Shown: piece by piece, positions 25,067 through 34,301 of the stretch
Layout of the letters: each line of letters starts with the position of its first letter
Numbering within the stretch: position 1 is the first letter of the stretch
Assembly: GCF_015206885.1 (NCBI RefSeq)
Contig: NZ_JADEXY010000022.1
Span: 1 to 37,554 of the forward strand
Direction: 5' to 3'
Length of the DNA: 37,554 nucleotides
Origin: Microcystis aeruginosa LEGE 91341
GTDB lineage: Bacteria > Cyanobacteriota > Cyanobacteriia > Cyanobacteriales > Microcystaceae
Notes under the pieces: model-generated
Database searches by the model: none
What the model was told of the DNA's origin: nothing
Seen by the model: the letters and a program-made list of their open reading frames with translations, nothing else
Made by a program: the position numbers and the translations under genes

Positions 25067-25227
25067 TGAATATTCAGTATAAGTAGTCTGGAGATAAGTT
25101 TAGACCAATCTTCCATTATACTCTACTTTGCCCCAAAATATCACTAGACCTAAGATTAGGACAATCCCCGCTCTACAAGCTAAAAAGAGCATGATTTTAG
25201 TCGATAACTGACGGCTACAAGCTTAAA

Positions 25228-26991
25228 TTATTGTAAATCCTGATATTTGAATAACCCCATAAATTTCGGTTTGCGTCCGTGTTCCTTAATTAAACTTTCC
25301 CGATAAGTTTGCCATTCTTCCCGTCTTCCCGACATATAAAAGGCATTACGAGCTTTTTTCAGCCATTTAATCGCTTCTTGATAGCGGTCAGCCTTTTTTT
25401 CGTCGAGTATCTTTTCCGCAGGAGGACGCGCGTGATCGATTACCCAGTTAGGATCGACGGTAGCAGCCGCATCCATTATCCGCCAAATTAGGTGAGACTG
25501 CACATAGGAATTATCAGAAACGACTTTAATTGCATCTTTAACTAAATTTTCGTGGAGAAATATATCGATTTTAGCCTCTGTGGAACGTCCACCACTAAAC
25601 TCGCGCAAGTAATCTAACAAGTCTAATTTTAAATCGGGCCAATCTTCCCCAGCTAAAGACTCAATTTTTTGGTAATGGGAAAAGGAAGGTTGGTCTTGAA
25701 ATGCCTTAATTCTAGCAGCCAAAGCTGTATCTATATCCCCTAAAGATTGCGCTAGTTCACTTGTCCAGAGAGCTAATTGATAATAATAATTACCAGGGAA
25801 ATTTAGACCACCCCTGGCAATTATGAGAGCGGATTCTGGTGCGGATTCATCGCGTAAAGCTTTGGCAAAAAAGAAGGCTTCATCGTTTTTAGTTATCATG
25901 TTTTTTGATGCTGCCATCGCTTCCTCAATGCGATCAAGATAGACTAACTTAGTTAGGTATTCTACCACTTGTCCTGAAGCTAAAGCTAGATTCAAATACT
26001 CCTGATCTTTTTCCTGTTGCTCGAAAATTTCTAAGCGAATAGAAGTTAATTTTTGGGCATAATAAGGGATATTCCCTGACCACATTTCTGAAAAATTAGC
26101 CGATTCTCCTCGTAAAATCTTCTCTAAAACTGGATCGTCCCATCCCTGTTGTAAGGCTGCTAAACTCATCTCAAAATCGGCACTCCATTCATCCTGCCAT
26201 TGCTCGATCTTTTCCCTTAAATCTTGCTTTTCTTGGGGATTAAATTCCTTGCTTAAAATTGCTGCCGTTAGAACTCGATCGATTCTAGCACTTAAATCAT
26301 CATTAACAGCACCGTAATCTTCTAAATCATCCCATTCCTCGATACAGGCGCTAATAATTGCTTCTAAAATAGCGATCGCGTTATCGGGTTCTCCCTTTTG
26401 ATAATAATCTTTGGCCTCATCCACTAGGGCATAAATTTCATCAGAAATTGGATCTTCTTCGTAGTAATCTTCTTTGATCGCTCGCAGGGATTGCCGCAGT
26501 TCATTACGGACAGTATTACGATAAGCTTTGACATTAATAGTTATCTTCCCTCCCGCTTTATTAACTGGGGTAGCTGGCAATAAAAACTTATCAATTGTCT
26601 CGATAATTTCTGGGTGTTTAGTCACTAAATGATTAAGTAATTTTCTTAATTTACTTTCATCGATCGGTGTCAGCAAATCATCTAGGGATGCTTTTTTAAT
26701 AATTAATTCTGGTTGACGAGAACAGGTTAATAAAACCGCCACAATATGCTTACACCAACCCTCATAATCGTAGGGACAGGAACAGGAGACATTCTCAAGA
26801 TTTTCTTGGTTAAAATCGATAGCAACTCGATAGGGTTTAACCTCACTACCACTCACCAAAGCTTGTAGATTTTGCCCCCGTTGCCAAAGAGAAATAACTG
26901 CACCGCTATCGTAATAATATTGACCGCGCTGATAGGAAGCATTGGTGCTATTTTGCTGGATAATTTTTTCATTGATAGGAGGAATAGTCAT
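25228..26991 (-). CDS. SWIM zinc-finger domain protein
   Basis: A 587-aa cytosolic protein with one clear domain, a SWIM zinc finger C70-x-C72-x7-C80-x-H82 (CSCPYDYEGWCKH) near the N-terminus. The preceding segment (YQRGQYYYDSGAV, then VSGSEVKPYRVAIDF) is the usual SWIM lead-in. The remainder is mostly alpha-helical, acidic and repeat-like, consistent with the TPR-like helical repeats often fused to SWIM in bacteria (for example EAMAASKNMITKNDEAFFFAKAL). SWIM domains can mediate DNA or protein contacts; no enzyme motif is present. It is transcribed away from sulfiredoxin, from a 136-bp divergent gap. The function is unknown. Confidence 0.8.
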   Translation of the reverse strand: MTIPPINEKIIQQNSTNASYQRGQYYYDSGAVISLWQRGQNLQALVSGSEVKPYRVAIDFNQENLENVSCSCPYDYEGWCKHIVAVLLTCSRQPELIIKKASLDDLLTPIDESKLRKLLNHLVTKHPEIIETIDKFLLPATPVNKAGGKITINVKAYRNTVRNELRQSLRAIKEDYYEEDPISDEIYALVDEAKDYYQKGEPDNAIAILEAIISACIEEWDDLEDYGAVNDDLSARIDRVLTAAILSKEFNPQEKQDLREKIEQWQDEWSADFEMSLAALQQGWDDPVLEKILRGESANFSEMWSGNIPYYAQKLTSIRLEIFEQQEKDQEYLNLALASGQVVEYLTKLVYLDRIEEAMAASKNMITKNDEAFFFAKALRDESAPESALIIARGGLNFPGNYYYQLALWTSELAQSLGDIDTALAARIKAFQDQPSFSHYQKIESLAGEDWPDLKLDLLDYLREFSGGRSTEAKIDIFLHENLVKDAIKVVSDNSYVQSHLIWRIMDAAATVDPNWVIDHARPPAEKILDEKKADRYQEAIKWLKKARNAFYMSGRREEWQTYRESLIKEHGRKPKFMGLFKYQDLQ

Positions 26992-27112
26992 AGTCAGAAA
27001 AGGAGAGGATTGGGTGATAGAATCTTGTCTGTGGCCAGAAAACTACCAGTAGTGAGCCAGACCAGTGCATCAGCAACCGAGTCAACTTATCTTCAGTTTA
27101 GCCTAAATGTGC

Positions 27113-27118
27113 TATAGT
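27113..27118 (+). promoter_or_regulatory. -10 box for sulfiredoxin
   Basis: TATAGT preceded by TGC gives an extended -10-like signal. A start site about 7 nt downstream would fall at about 27125, only a few bases before ATG 27128, implying a very short or absent leader. The -35 region is weak. Confidence 0.35.
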
Positions 27119-27127
27119 GAAGACACT

Positions 27128-27388
27128 ATGGAAATTAAAAACATTCCTCTGTCCCAAATTCGTCGTCCTTTACCGCGACAAACCGATCCCGAAAAAGTTA
27201 ATCAGTTGATGCAATCGATCGCTGAGGAGGGATTACGAGAACCGATCGATGTTTTGGAGGTGGATGGTAACTACTACGGTTTTTCCGGTTGCCATCGCTT
27301 TGCCGCTCATCAGCGTCTCGGTAAAGAAACAATTCTCTGTCGAGTTCGTCGCGCTCCTAAATCCGTTTTAGCTAAACATATCGCTTAA
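27128..27388 (+). CDS. srx: Sulfiredoxin
   Basis: An 86-aa protein with the ParB/sulfiredoxin fold and the signature FSGCHR, whose Cys55 is the catalytic residue. Sulfiredoxin uses ATP to reduce sulfinylated (over-oxidised) 2-Cys peroxiredoxin, restoring peroxide defence. IPLSQIRRPLPRQTDPEKV and the EGLREPIDVLEVDG strand are typical of the family. A longer reading from ATG 27107 adds seven residues (MCYSEDT), but these overlap the probable -10 box, so I chose the second ATG. The HTH/GrpE-like gene follows 13 nt after the stop and is likely co-transcribed. Plasmid-type ParB proteins are longer and lack the catalytic Cys in this context. Confidence 0.88.
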   Translation: MEIKNIPLSQIRRPLPRQTDPEKVNQLMQSIAEEGLREPIDVLEVDGNYYGFSGCHRFAAHQRLGKETILCRVRRAPKSVLAKHIA

Positions 27389-27401
27389 GCTGAGAAGTCC
27401 C

Positions 27402-28094
27402 ATGAATGAGTCCTTATATAAATATCATCGGCAAAAATTAGAGCAGTTAATGGCAGAAATTGGCTGTCAAAATCTGGAAGAATTGAGTCAGTTATCGGGT
27501 CTATCTTCTTGGCAATTGCAGAGAGTTTGCCATGGTTTAATCGCCAAATTATCCTCTGAATCTTTGGTGAAGTTAGCTAAGGGTCTGCAGCTGCCAGTTA
27601 GCGATCTTCTCGATCATTTTCAAATTCCGACGATCAAGACAGAGGATCATTCAGGGGAATTAAAAATTCTCGAACAAGAGTATCAAAATTTACAGCAAAA
27701 ATTAGATAGGCAAAAAGACGAATTAGCCGCAGAATTTCAACGTCAAAGCATCGAAGCGATCGAATCTTGGTTAGTTCAATGGCCCACGGCCGAGGCCGTT
27801 GCCCGCAAAAATCCCGACCTAGCAGCCGTCAAAATCCTCTCTTTAGTTAAACCGATTATGCAGTTACTGGAGCGCTGGGGAGTGCAACCAATTCACAGCG
27901 TCGGTGATCATGTTAGTTATGATCCGCAAATCCATCAATTGATCGATGGTCAGGCAGAAATAGGTACACAAGTTCTAGTGCGTTATCGGGGCTATCGTCA
28001 TGGGGAAAAACTACTTTATCGTGCTAAAGTGAGTTTAATTAAAGTGGAAATGCAGGAAATTCAACCAGCAGAAACAGAAAATGTCACCGCTTAA
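27402..28094 (+). CDS. HTH and GrpE-like domain protein
   Basis: A 230-aa protein in three parts. Residues about 10-70 form a Cro/C1-type helix-turn-helix (LEELSQLSGLSSWQLQRVCH, then SLVKLAKGLQLPVSDLL). Residues about 85-125 are a coiled coil (LEQEYQNLQQKLDRQKDELA). The rest has the shape of a GrpE-like beta domain, seen in the VSYDPQIHQLIDG segment followed by VLVRYRGYRHGEKLLYRAKV. GrpE is the nucleotide-exchange factor of DnaK, but here the usual N-terminal dimer helix is replaced by a DNA-binding-like domain. Its placement directly after sulfiredoxin suggests a stress role. Whether it binds DNA or Hsp70 is not shown by the sequence. Confidence 0.75.
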   Translation: MNESLYKYHRQKLEQLMAEIGCQNLEELSQLSGLSSWQLQRVCHGLIAKLSSESLVKLAKGLQLPVSDLLDHFQIPTIKTEDHSGELKILEQEYQNLQQKLDRQKDELAAEFQRQSIEAIESWLVQWPTAEAVARKNPDLAAVKILSLVKPIMQLLERWGVQPIHSVGDHVSYDPQIHQLIDGQAEIGTQVLVRYRGYRHGEKLLYRAKVSLIKVEMQEIQPAETENVTA

Positions 28095-28149
28095 AGTGAT
28101 AATTCTTACAGAGCTTTAGTGCTGTGAAAAATTCCCCCGTGGTCTGCTT

Positions 28150-28998
28150 TTATCTCATCGGTAAAGATTGCAATCCAAAACAGAGACCTTGACAGACTCT
28201 TGTTAGGAAATTTAAGTCCAAAGTAGCGATTGTATCCCGAGAACTATGATAATAGGGATTACGCATATTAGCAGTATCTGTCACCATAATTGCCGAATAA
28301 CCGCAATCCCAAAAGGGAGAATGATCGCTGCGTCGAGTATCGGGGACGATATAACCTGCAAAAATTACCGGCAACCACTCGCAGGGAGTCTGATTTTCTC
28401 TCATGACTCGACTGAGAAAAATTAAATCCTCGCGCGTTTTGAGATTGCCAATCAAAGCGATAAAATCCCCAGTGTTGGGGTAAAAATATTCTAGAAAAGC
28501 TGGATATTTTTGAGAATGGGGATTTTTATCACAGTAACCAAGCATTTCTAAGGATAACATTAACCTTAAATCCTGCTTAGTTTGTTTTAATTTTTCCGAA
28601 TATGCAATGCTCCCCAGCAATCCGTATTCTTCTAGATCAAAGGCAATTAAACGAATTGGATAATTAGCCTGATTCTCCCCAAAAAACCTGGCTAATTCTA
28701 ATAATACCGCTAATCCCGTGGCGTTATCGTCGGCCCCTGGCGACCCCGGCACCGTGTCATAATGAGCGCCAATTAAAATCGGAGGTTTTTGACTATTATT
28801 AGGCAAATCTAAGATTAAATTTTCGTAAACTTTTCCCTGAAAAGTGAAAAAATGTGATTCAACCTTTCCACAATTGCCTAACTCTTGCCGCAGGTATTCT
28901 CGCACATAAAAATGTCCTTGACTAGAGAAAAAAGGGTTTCTTTCGCGGACAATTTGTTCTAGGTGTTGGCTTAAGCGATCGCTAAGAAGATCAAACAT
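28150..28998 (-). CDS. M28 family zinc aminopeptidase
   Basis: A 282-aa metallopeptidase. The two-zinc site of family M28 is visible: HYD (His79, Asp81), GADDNATG with bridging Asp90/91, DLEEYGLLGS with the catalytic and ligand Glu pair 123-124, a later Asp in the VPDTRRSDHSPFW region, and His in YYHSSRDT near the C-terminus. GSPGADDNATGLAVLLELAR is diagnostic. No signal peptide is seen, so a cytosolic peptidase is most likely. Some relatives are glutaminyl cyclases, but the HYDTVPGSPGADDNATG context favours an aminopeptidase. The gene is monocistronic and diverges from the amine oxidase gene across about 110 bp. Confidence 0.85.
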   Translation of the reverse strand: MFDLLSDRLSQHLEQIVRERNPFFSSQGHFYVREYLRQELGNCGKVESHFFTFQGKVYENLILDLPNNSQKPPILIGAHYDTVPGSPGADDNATGLAVLLELARFFGENQANYPIRLIAFDLEEYGLLGSIAYSEKLKQTKQDLRLMLSLEMLGYCDKNPHSQKYPAFLEYFYPNTGDFIALIGNLKTREDLIFLSRVMRENQTPCEWLPVIFAGYIVPDTRRSDHSPFWDCGYSAIMVTDTANMRNPYYHSSRDTIATLDLNFLTRVCQGLCFGLQSLPMR

Positions 28999-29107
28999 TG
29001 ATGGCAGCAGATAATTTAATCAAAAGAGCCAATGGATAGAGAAACTGAGGGAAAAATCGGGGAGAATAATAATTGTTAATTATAAAATATTCTGTGGAGC
29101 TAAAATC

Positions 29108-30490
29108 ATGACAAATCTCCAGTGGACTAGCTATGATTGTATCGTTGTCGGGGCAGGATTAGCAGGATTAATCGCCGCGCGGAATCTCCAGAGGCAAGGT
29201 CATCAAGTTCTGGTGATCGAAGCGCGAAATCGTTACGGTGGTAGAATGTTTGGTGAATATCTCCCCTCCGGACAGTGGATCGATCAAGGTGGTCAGTGGG
29301 TGGGTCCAACCCAAGAGCGTTTTTTAGCCCTCCTTGATGAGTATAAAATACGTCGTTTTCCCTCTCCCAATCAGGGAAAAACCGTCCTAGTGTTCAACAA
29401 CAAACGCTATGAATTCAATGGTTTTTTTCAAGGTTTCCACGAGGGAGAAGTACCCGATATCGGCCCAGCAGAATGGCAAGATGCGATGTCAGCATGGGCG
29501 CGTTTTCAAGAACTAGCCAAAACCCTACCTTCCGGTTATCCCCAAAGCAACGATCACACCAAAAAACTAGACAGTAAAACTTTTGCCCAGTGGATTGAAG
29601 AAAACACCAGCACAGATTTTGGTCAATGGTATTTTGCTTATATGGTGCGTGCAGTGGGTTTTCTCGGGCCGGCCGAACCCCAGCAAGTCTCACTGCTGCA
29701 CGTTCTTTGGGGACAAAATTGCGCCGCTCAAGCTGAACATCCAGAAGCCGAACTGATCCATGGCGGAGCGGGACAAATTCCCGACAAGATCGCGGCGGAA
29801 TTAGGAGAGCGAATTCGACTGGGGGAACCAGTTGTTCGCCTTAATTATGACTCGGCCGGTGTCACCATAGAAACCACTCAGAACACTTTTACGGCCAAAT
29901 TTGCCATCATTGCCATGCCACCCCATCTTGCTGGCCGCATTATTTATCATCCCCCGCTGCCACCCCAGCGAGAACAACTAACCCAACGAGTACCGATGGG
30001 ATGCTGCGCTAAAATCCTGACTTCCTATGAGCAACCTTTCTGGCGAAAACAGGGACTAGCGGGAGTTGCTCAGGGGAATTGTCAATGGTTGGAACTCTGT
30101 GCTGATAGTTCCGATCCCGAAACCGGTGTCGGGGTAATCGCCACCTTTGTGGTTGGCGATCGCTATATTCGTTGGCGCTCCATGAGTAGTCCGGTGCGTC
30201 GTGCCGCCGTCCTCTCGGATTTAGCTATTTATTTCGGTCAAGAGGCTCTTTTCCCGATCAGTTACGATGAAGTGGATTGGCCCGGGGATCCCTGGACTGG
30301 TGGCGCCTATGCCGCTTTTATGCCCCCCGGAGTCTGGACAAGTTTCGGCGAGGCTCTTTTTACTCCCGTCGGACCGATTCACTGGGCCGGCACAGAAATG
30401 GCCGATCGCTGGCCAGGATTTTTTGAGGGAGCGATCCGCACTGGTGAGGCAGCAGCCGATCGAATCGCCTTCCTTTTGCGGGAAAAATGA
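29108..30490 (+). CDS. Flavin-containing amine oxidase
   Basis: A 460-aa flavoprotein of the monoamine-oxidase fold. The N-terminal FAD site is CIVVGAGLAGLIAARNLQ (GxGxxG at 15-20), followed by the VIEARNRYGGRMF stretch; IDQGGQWVGPTQ matches the conserved substrate-side motif. The C-terminal FAD motif is HWAGTEMADRWPGFFEGAIRTGEAAA. Such enzymes oxidise amines or L-amino acids to imines with release of H2O2. The sequence does not settle whether the substrate is a polyamine, an aromatic amine or an amino acid. No signal peptide, full length, a single gene. Confidence 0.87.
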   Translation: MTNLQWTSYDCIVVGAGLAGLIAARNLQRQGHQVLVIEARNRYGGRMFGEYLPSGQWIDQGGQWVGPTQERFLALLDEYKIRRFPSPNQGKTVLVFNNKRYEFNGFFQGFHEGEVPDIGPAEWQDAMSAWARFQELAKTLPSGYPQSNDHTKKLDSKTFAQWIEENTSTDFGQWYFAYMVRAVGFLGPAEPQQVSLLHVLWGQNCAAQAEHPEAELIHGGAGQIPDKIAAELGERIRLGEPVVRLNYDSAGVTIETTQNTFTAKFAIIAMPPHLAGRIIYHPPLPPQREQLTQRVPMGCCAKILTSYEQPFWRKQGLAGVAQGNCQWLELCADSSDPETGVGVIATFVVGDRYIRWRSMSSPVRRAAVLSDLAIYFGQEALFPISYDEVDWPGDPWTGGAYAAFMPPGVWTSFGEALFTPVGPIHWAGTEMADRWPGFFEGAIRTGEAAADRIAFLLREK

Positions 30491-30569
30491 GCATCTAGAG
30501 GGCTATGCCACTTTTTAGGTCAAAAAAGTCATCATAGTCAAGTTTCGGGGCTAATAGGGTAGAAAAATC

Positions 30570-33095
30570 CTAAATCATCACGATTTCGCCCTGGTAATGT
30601 TCGACGAAATACTGCACACGATGACGATATTCTTTAATTGTCCGATCGACCCATTCCCGCTGCTCACTGTTAGCATAGATATGTACTAAAGGTTCTCCGG
30701 CATCGGGTAAAATCAATACCCAGTCATCATTAAGGGGATTAATCACCTTCACCCCATCGATTAACTCTAGATTATCGGTAGCGTGAGTTTCCACCAGATA
30801 GCGCATCAAGGATCCCTTTACTTTCCAAGGACAACGCACCGCCGTATTCTTATTGTAAATGCGTGGTAACTCGGCCCGCACCTGAGCTAGAGAACGTTCC
30901 TGAATGGTTAACATCTCCAAAAGTTTGGCCACGCTGAACATGGCATCAAAACCGGGATGTAATTGCGGAAAAATAAAGCCAGTTTGTCCAGATCCTCCTA
31001 AAACCACGTTAGGATTAGTTTGACATCCTTCCATTAAAGCGCTAGGACTGGCTTTTGTCCGCACCACCCGGCCATCGTGACGACGTGCGATCTGTTCCAC
31101 AGCACTAGAAGCATGAACCGGCACTACCACTGTACCGCGCGGATGGGCGGTCAGAATTGCATTCACCATTAAAGCAGTTAATTGTTCCCCGCGAATCGAT
31201 AAACCACTCTCATCGACGAGGACTAATTGTTCCCCGTTGGCCGAAACTTGTACCCCTAAGTTCGCTTTCAGGGCCTCCACCACATGGCCCAATTGATGGA
31301 TTAGTAACTCTCTTTCCTGCATGGAAAGGGCATTCTGACGTAAACTGGCATTGAGAACCACGGCATCACAGCCAAATTTGGCCAGTAATTCTGGTAAAAT
31401 TGCCCCTGAGACTCCGTAGGCGTAATCAATGACGATTTTGGAACTACTATTGCGAATAGCCTCCACATTTAGCTGAGTTTCAAAGGTTTTGCGGTAATTA
31501 TCGAGAATATCAGCCGGATAGGACATACTGCCGATTTCCTGCATTCCCACCCGTCGCAGATCTTCTTTAAAATAGGCCCCTTCGATTTTCTTTTCCCTCG
31601 CTTTGGAAACATTAATCCCTTTTTCGTCTAAAAACTCGATTAAGAGAAAATCTGGGCGATCGGGATGGATACGGACGTGAATGCCACCGACTACGTTTAA
31701 TTTAGACACTAAAGTCCGCGAAATCGGTAAAGCATTCGCTTGTAGGTTTTGGATATTCACCCCCACGGACATTAAACCGGCAATCAGCGATCGACTAACC
31801 ATGCGCGAGACACTACGTTGATCCCGGGAGACGATTACCGTTGACCCCGGTTTCAGGATGGAACCGTAGGCTGCCCCCAGTTTAACGGCGAATTCGGGCG
31901 TGATATCGATGTTAGCGAGTCCCGATACTCCTCGTTGACCAAAGAGGTTTTTATGGGCAGTATTTCCCCAAATCAGGTTAATATTGAGGATGGCTCCCGA
32001 TTCGATCTGTTTACTCGGCCAGACTCTTACTCCAGAGTTGATCTGCGCTTCTTCCCCGACGATCGATAATTGTCCGATCACCGCACCTTCCTGTACCTGG
32101 GCCCGTCGATCAATTCTGGTTCCTCTAGCGATCGTACAAGCGGCTAAATTGACCTCATCCCCGATCACCACACCATTCCAGAGGATGGGACGTTTCAGAT
32201 CGGAACCAGCACCGATGGTGACATTATCGCCGATAACCGAACCCCTCTCGATCAGAACATTTGCACCAATGCGGCAATGATTGCCGATCATGGCCGGGGC
32301 CTCAATCTGGGCGCTAGGATCGATATAGGTATTAGTACCGACCCATACCCCGGGGGATTTTTCTCGATAGGGAAATTCCAGGTTAACTTTGCCGGATAAA
32401 GCGTCGTATTGCGCTTCTCGGTAGGCCTCCAGATGACCGACATCGCACCAATAACCATCGGCTACATAACCATACATAGGTTCGCCCCTTTGCAGCAGCA
32501 GTGGAAACAAATCTTTAGAAAAGTCGGTTTCTTCTTTGTAGGGGAGATAATCGAGGACTTCTGGTTCGAGAATATAAGTTCCGGTGTTGACAGTATCGGA
32601 AAAAATCTCGCTGGTGGATGGTTTTTCGATAAAACGGCGAATTCTGCCTTCTTTGTCGGTAATCACTACCCCAAACTCGATCGGATTGGCAACTCGCGTC
32701 AGGACGAGGGTTGCTTTCGAGTTTTTGCTTTTATGGAATGCGATCGCTTTTTGCAGGTCAAAATCGGTGATACTATCGCCACTAATCACCAGAAAGGTAT
32801 CATCTAACCATTCGGCAATATTTTTCACACATCCTGCGGTGCCTAGGGGTTGATCCTCCTCGACAGCGTAGGTGATTTTTACCCCAAAGTCGCTGCCGTC
32901 TTGAAAGTAGTCGCGCATGACATCGGGGAGATAGTGCAGGGTGGTGATAATTTCGGTAATGTCATGTTTTCGTAGTAAATTAATGATATGTTCGGCGATC
33001 GGACGGTTGAGAATCGGAACCATCGGTTTGGGAAGATCACAAGTAAGCGGACGTAATCTTGTCCCCGAACCACCTGCCATTAGTACCGCTCGCAT
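30570..33095 (-). CDS. Sugar-nucleotidyltransferase / phosphomannomutase-like fusion protein
   Basis: An 841-aa three-part protein. Residues 1-235 are a nucleotidyltransferase (MAGGSGTRLRPLTCDLPKPM, with a second metal-site region in GDSITDFD). About 245-370 is a left-handed beta-helix of hexapeptide repeats (IGANVLIERGSVIGDNVTIG). About 380-841 is an alpha-D-phosphohexomutase-like region. The expected phosphoserine loop TASHNP is replaced by GGIHVRIHPDRP (about 470-481), so mutase activity is doubtful. Annotators usually call this a mannose-1-phosphate guanylyltransferase. It would supply NDP-sugar for cell-surface polysaccharide. GGAGGAAG lies just before the ATG. Confidence 0.85.
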   Translation of the reverse strand: MRAVLMAGGSGTRLRPLTCDLPKPMVPILNRPIAEHIINLLRKHDITEIITTLHYLPDVMRDYFQDGSDFGVKITYAVEEDQPLGTAGCVKNIAEWLDDTFLVISGDSITDFDLQKAIAFHKSKNSKATLVLTRVANPIEFGVVITDKEGRIRRFIEKPSTSEIFSDTVNTGTYILEPEVLDYLPYKEETDFSKDLFPLLLQRGEPMYGYVADGYWCDVGHLEAYREAQYDALSGKVNLEFPYREKSPGVWVGTNTYIDPSAQIEAPAMIGNHCRIGANVLIERGSVIGDNVTIGAGSDLKRPILWNGVVIGDEVNLAACTIARGTRIDRRAQVQEGAVIGQLSIVGEEAQINSGVRVWPSKQIESGAILNINLIWGNTAHKNLFGQRGVSGLANIDITPEFAVKLGAAYGSILKPGSTVIVSRDQRSVSRMVSRSLIAGLMSVGVNIQNLQANALPISRTLVSKLNVVGGIHVRIHPDRPDFLLIEFLDEKGINVSKAREKKIEGAYFKEDLRRVGMQEIGSMSYPADILDNYRKTFETQLNVEAIRNSSSKIVIDYAYGVSGAILPELLAKFGCDAVVLNASLRQNALSMQERELLIHQLGHVVEALKANLGVQVSANGEQLVLVDESGLSIRGEQLTALMVNAILTAHPRGTVVVPVHASSAVEQIARRHDGRVVRTKASPSALMEGCQTNPNVVLGGSGQTGFIFPQLHPGFDAMFSVAKLLEMLTIQERSLAQVRAELPRIYNKNTAVRCPWKVKGSLMRYLVETHATDNLELIDGVKVINPLNDDWVLILPDAGEPLVHIYANSEQREWVDRTIKEYRHRVQYFVEHYQGEIVMI

Positions 33096-33301
33096 AACTT
33101 CCTCCCAAGGCTATCTTTTCGCCGTTTTTAAATAGTTTTTGCAAATTCTGGCTTTAGTTTTCCTATCTCGATCGAGCTAGTTCCTAACCGGCATTCTAAC
33201 ACCGTCTCCCGGATTCAGGACAATATTTTCTTTTCCCAAGTCAGCAAAACCCAAGCTTAAAATAGTAGATGTGAATTGTCTAAATTCAAGGATGAGATGG
33301 C

Positions 33302-33493
33302 ATGAAACTGGTTGTTTTTATCTTAATAATTGCTTATGGTTTCGTTGGTTGGAAATTCTGGAATGGGTACAGAAGCACTAACTTTAGTTCCAGTTTACCC
33401 AATCGTTTAGCTCTAACACTGTTCTGGCCGCTTCTGTTGGTTGTTAATCCCGCCTACCGCAAGAATTTTAAAAAAGCCCTCAAGGGCAAATAA
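33302..33493 (+). CDS. Small two-helix membrane protein, unknown
   Basis: A 63-aa protein with a strong AAGGATGAG before the ATG. An N-terminal hydrophobic helix (LVVFILIIAYGFVGWKFW) is followed by a polar loop and a second helix (LALTLFWPLLLVV). The tail is basic (RKNFKKALKGK). It resembles small conserved cyanobacterial membrane proteins, but I do not recognise a family. The next gene on the strand is tRNA-Arg. Confidence 0.65.
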   Translation: MKLVVFILIIAYGFVGWKFWNGYRSTNFSSSLPNRLALTLFWPLLLVVNPAYRKNFKKALKGK

Positions 33494-33656
33494 AATTAAC
33501 ATACTGCCAAGGTTGCGGCCATAAAACAGAAAGTAGCCTGGTATCGAGACCTGATTCTGCTGGATTAGTCGAGATTACCCCCCAAAAAAACCCTAAATAA
33601 TCCATGGCAATCGGCAATTTAGCTGTGGATGGCTTATCATGGTTAGGGAAAAAATT

Positions 33657-33730
33657 GGGGTCGTAGCTCAGTTGGATAGAGCGAGTGCCTCCTAAGCACT
33701 AGGCCGCCGGTTCGATCCCGGCCGATCCCG
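33657..33730 (+). tRNA. tRNA-Arg (anticodon CCT)
   Basis: A full cloverleaf. The acceptor GGGGTCG pairs with CGATCCC with one G-T pair. The D arm is GCTC/GAGC, the anticodon stem AGTGC/GCACT carries the loop CTCCTAA, and the T arm GCCGG/CCGGC carries the loop TTCGATC. Anticodon CCT reads AGG, the rare Arg codon. The discriminator is G at 33730, and CCA is not encoded. A T-run follows at 33733, which may end the transcript. Confidence 0.95.
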
Positions 33731-33814
33731 CCTTTTTCAGTGTTGCCAAAGGCACGGCGTAGCCGTCCAGTGATCAGTAAACAGTGAAAAGATGCTGGGA
33801 AACTGCTATTTATA

Positions 33815-33836
33815 GCACTTTTCACTTTACTGAGGT
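33815..33836. repeat. 22-bp direct repeat, copy 1
   Basis: GCACTTTTCA followed by TACTGAGGT after three variable bases recurs at 34333-34354 with 20 of 22 positions identical. The two copies enclose the coiled-coil gene. Confidence 0.5.
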
Positions 33837-33840
33837 GAGG

Positions 33841-34116
33841 TTAGGCTTGATCGCTTCTGTTCTCGTTAATCTGTCGGATGATTTCAATCATTTGAGCGTG
33901 TCGATCATCCATTCTCTCTAGATGCCGGTAAAAATCGGCTTGAGTCTCATAAAAATCTGATTGTGCGCTTGCTATTCGAGCTAGGTAATCGTAAAGCCCT
34001 TTTTTCTCCTGTTTCCGTTCTTCGCGGTCACTAGCGACGGCATCAGCTAGGGCTTGAATAGCGCGAGCGTTCGATTCCACTATTTTCTCGATCCGCTCTA
34101 ATCTGTCTTCTGACAT
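33841..34116 (-). CDS. Small coiled-coil protein, unknown
   Basis: A 91-aa, highly charged, helical protein without membrane segments. It has heptad-like spacing throughout (LERIEKIVESNARAIQALAD, then the RIASAQSDFYETQADFYRHL segment). AQSDFYETQADFYRHLERMD holds a near-duplicated SDFY/ADFY pair. Similar short DNA-encoded coiled coils are common in cyanobacterial genomes, often in repeat-rich regions; I have no function for it. It is framed by 22-bp direct repeats. Confidence 0.6.
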   Translation of the reverse strand: MSEDRLERIEKIVESNARAIQALADAVASDREERKQEKKGLYDYLARIASAQSDFYETQADFYRHLERMDDRHAQMIEIIRQINENRSDQA

Positions 34117-34148
34117 TTTGGTAAACTCCTAATAGACTAATTTCTTGT

Positions 34149-34175
34149 CCCCCACCGATGCCCGTCGGATGGGGG
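34149..34175. other. GC-rich hairpin, possible transcript end
   Basis: CCCCCACCGA and TCGGATGGGGG fold into a stem with a single bulge and a loop of about six bases. No T-run follows on either strand, so it may be a processing signal or a repeat relic instead of a classical terminator. Confidence 0.35.
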
Positions 34176-34301
34176 AATAACTTTAATTATGGGCTTTTCG
34201 ATGCCAACGCTGATCCGATTCCCTAAATTCCCCCTGTAATGCGATCTCATCAGGAGCCTTAATCTTTCCTGACTATTACCAAGTCAGGGAGACAAAATCA
34301 A

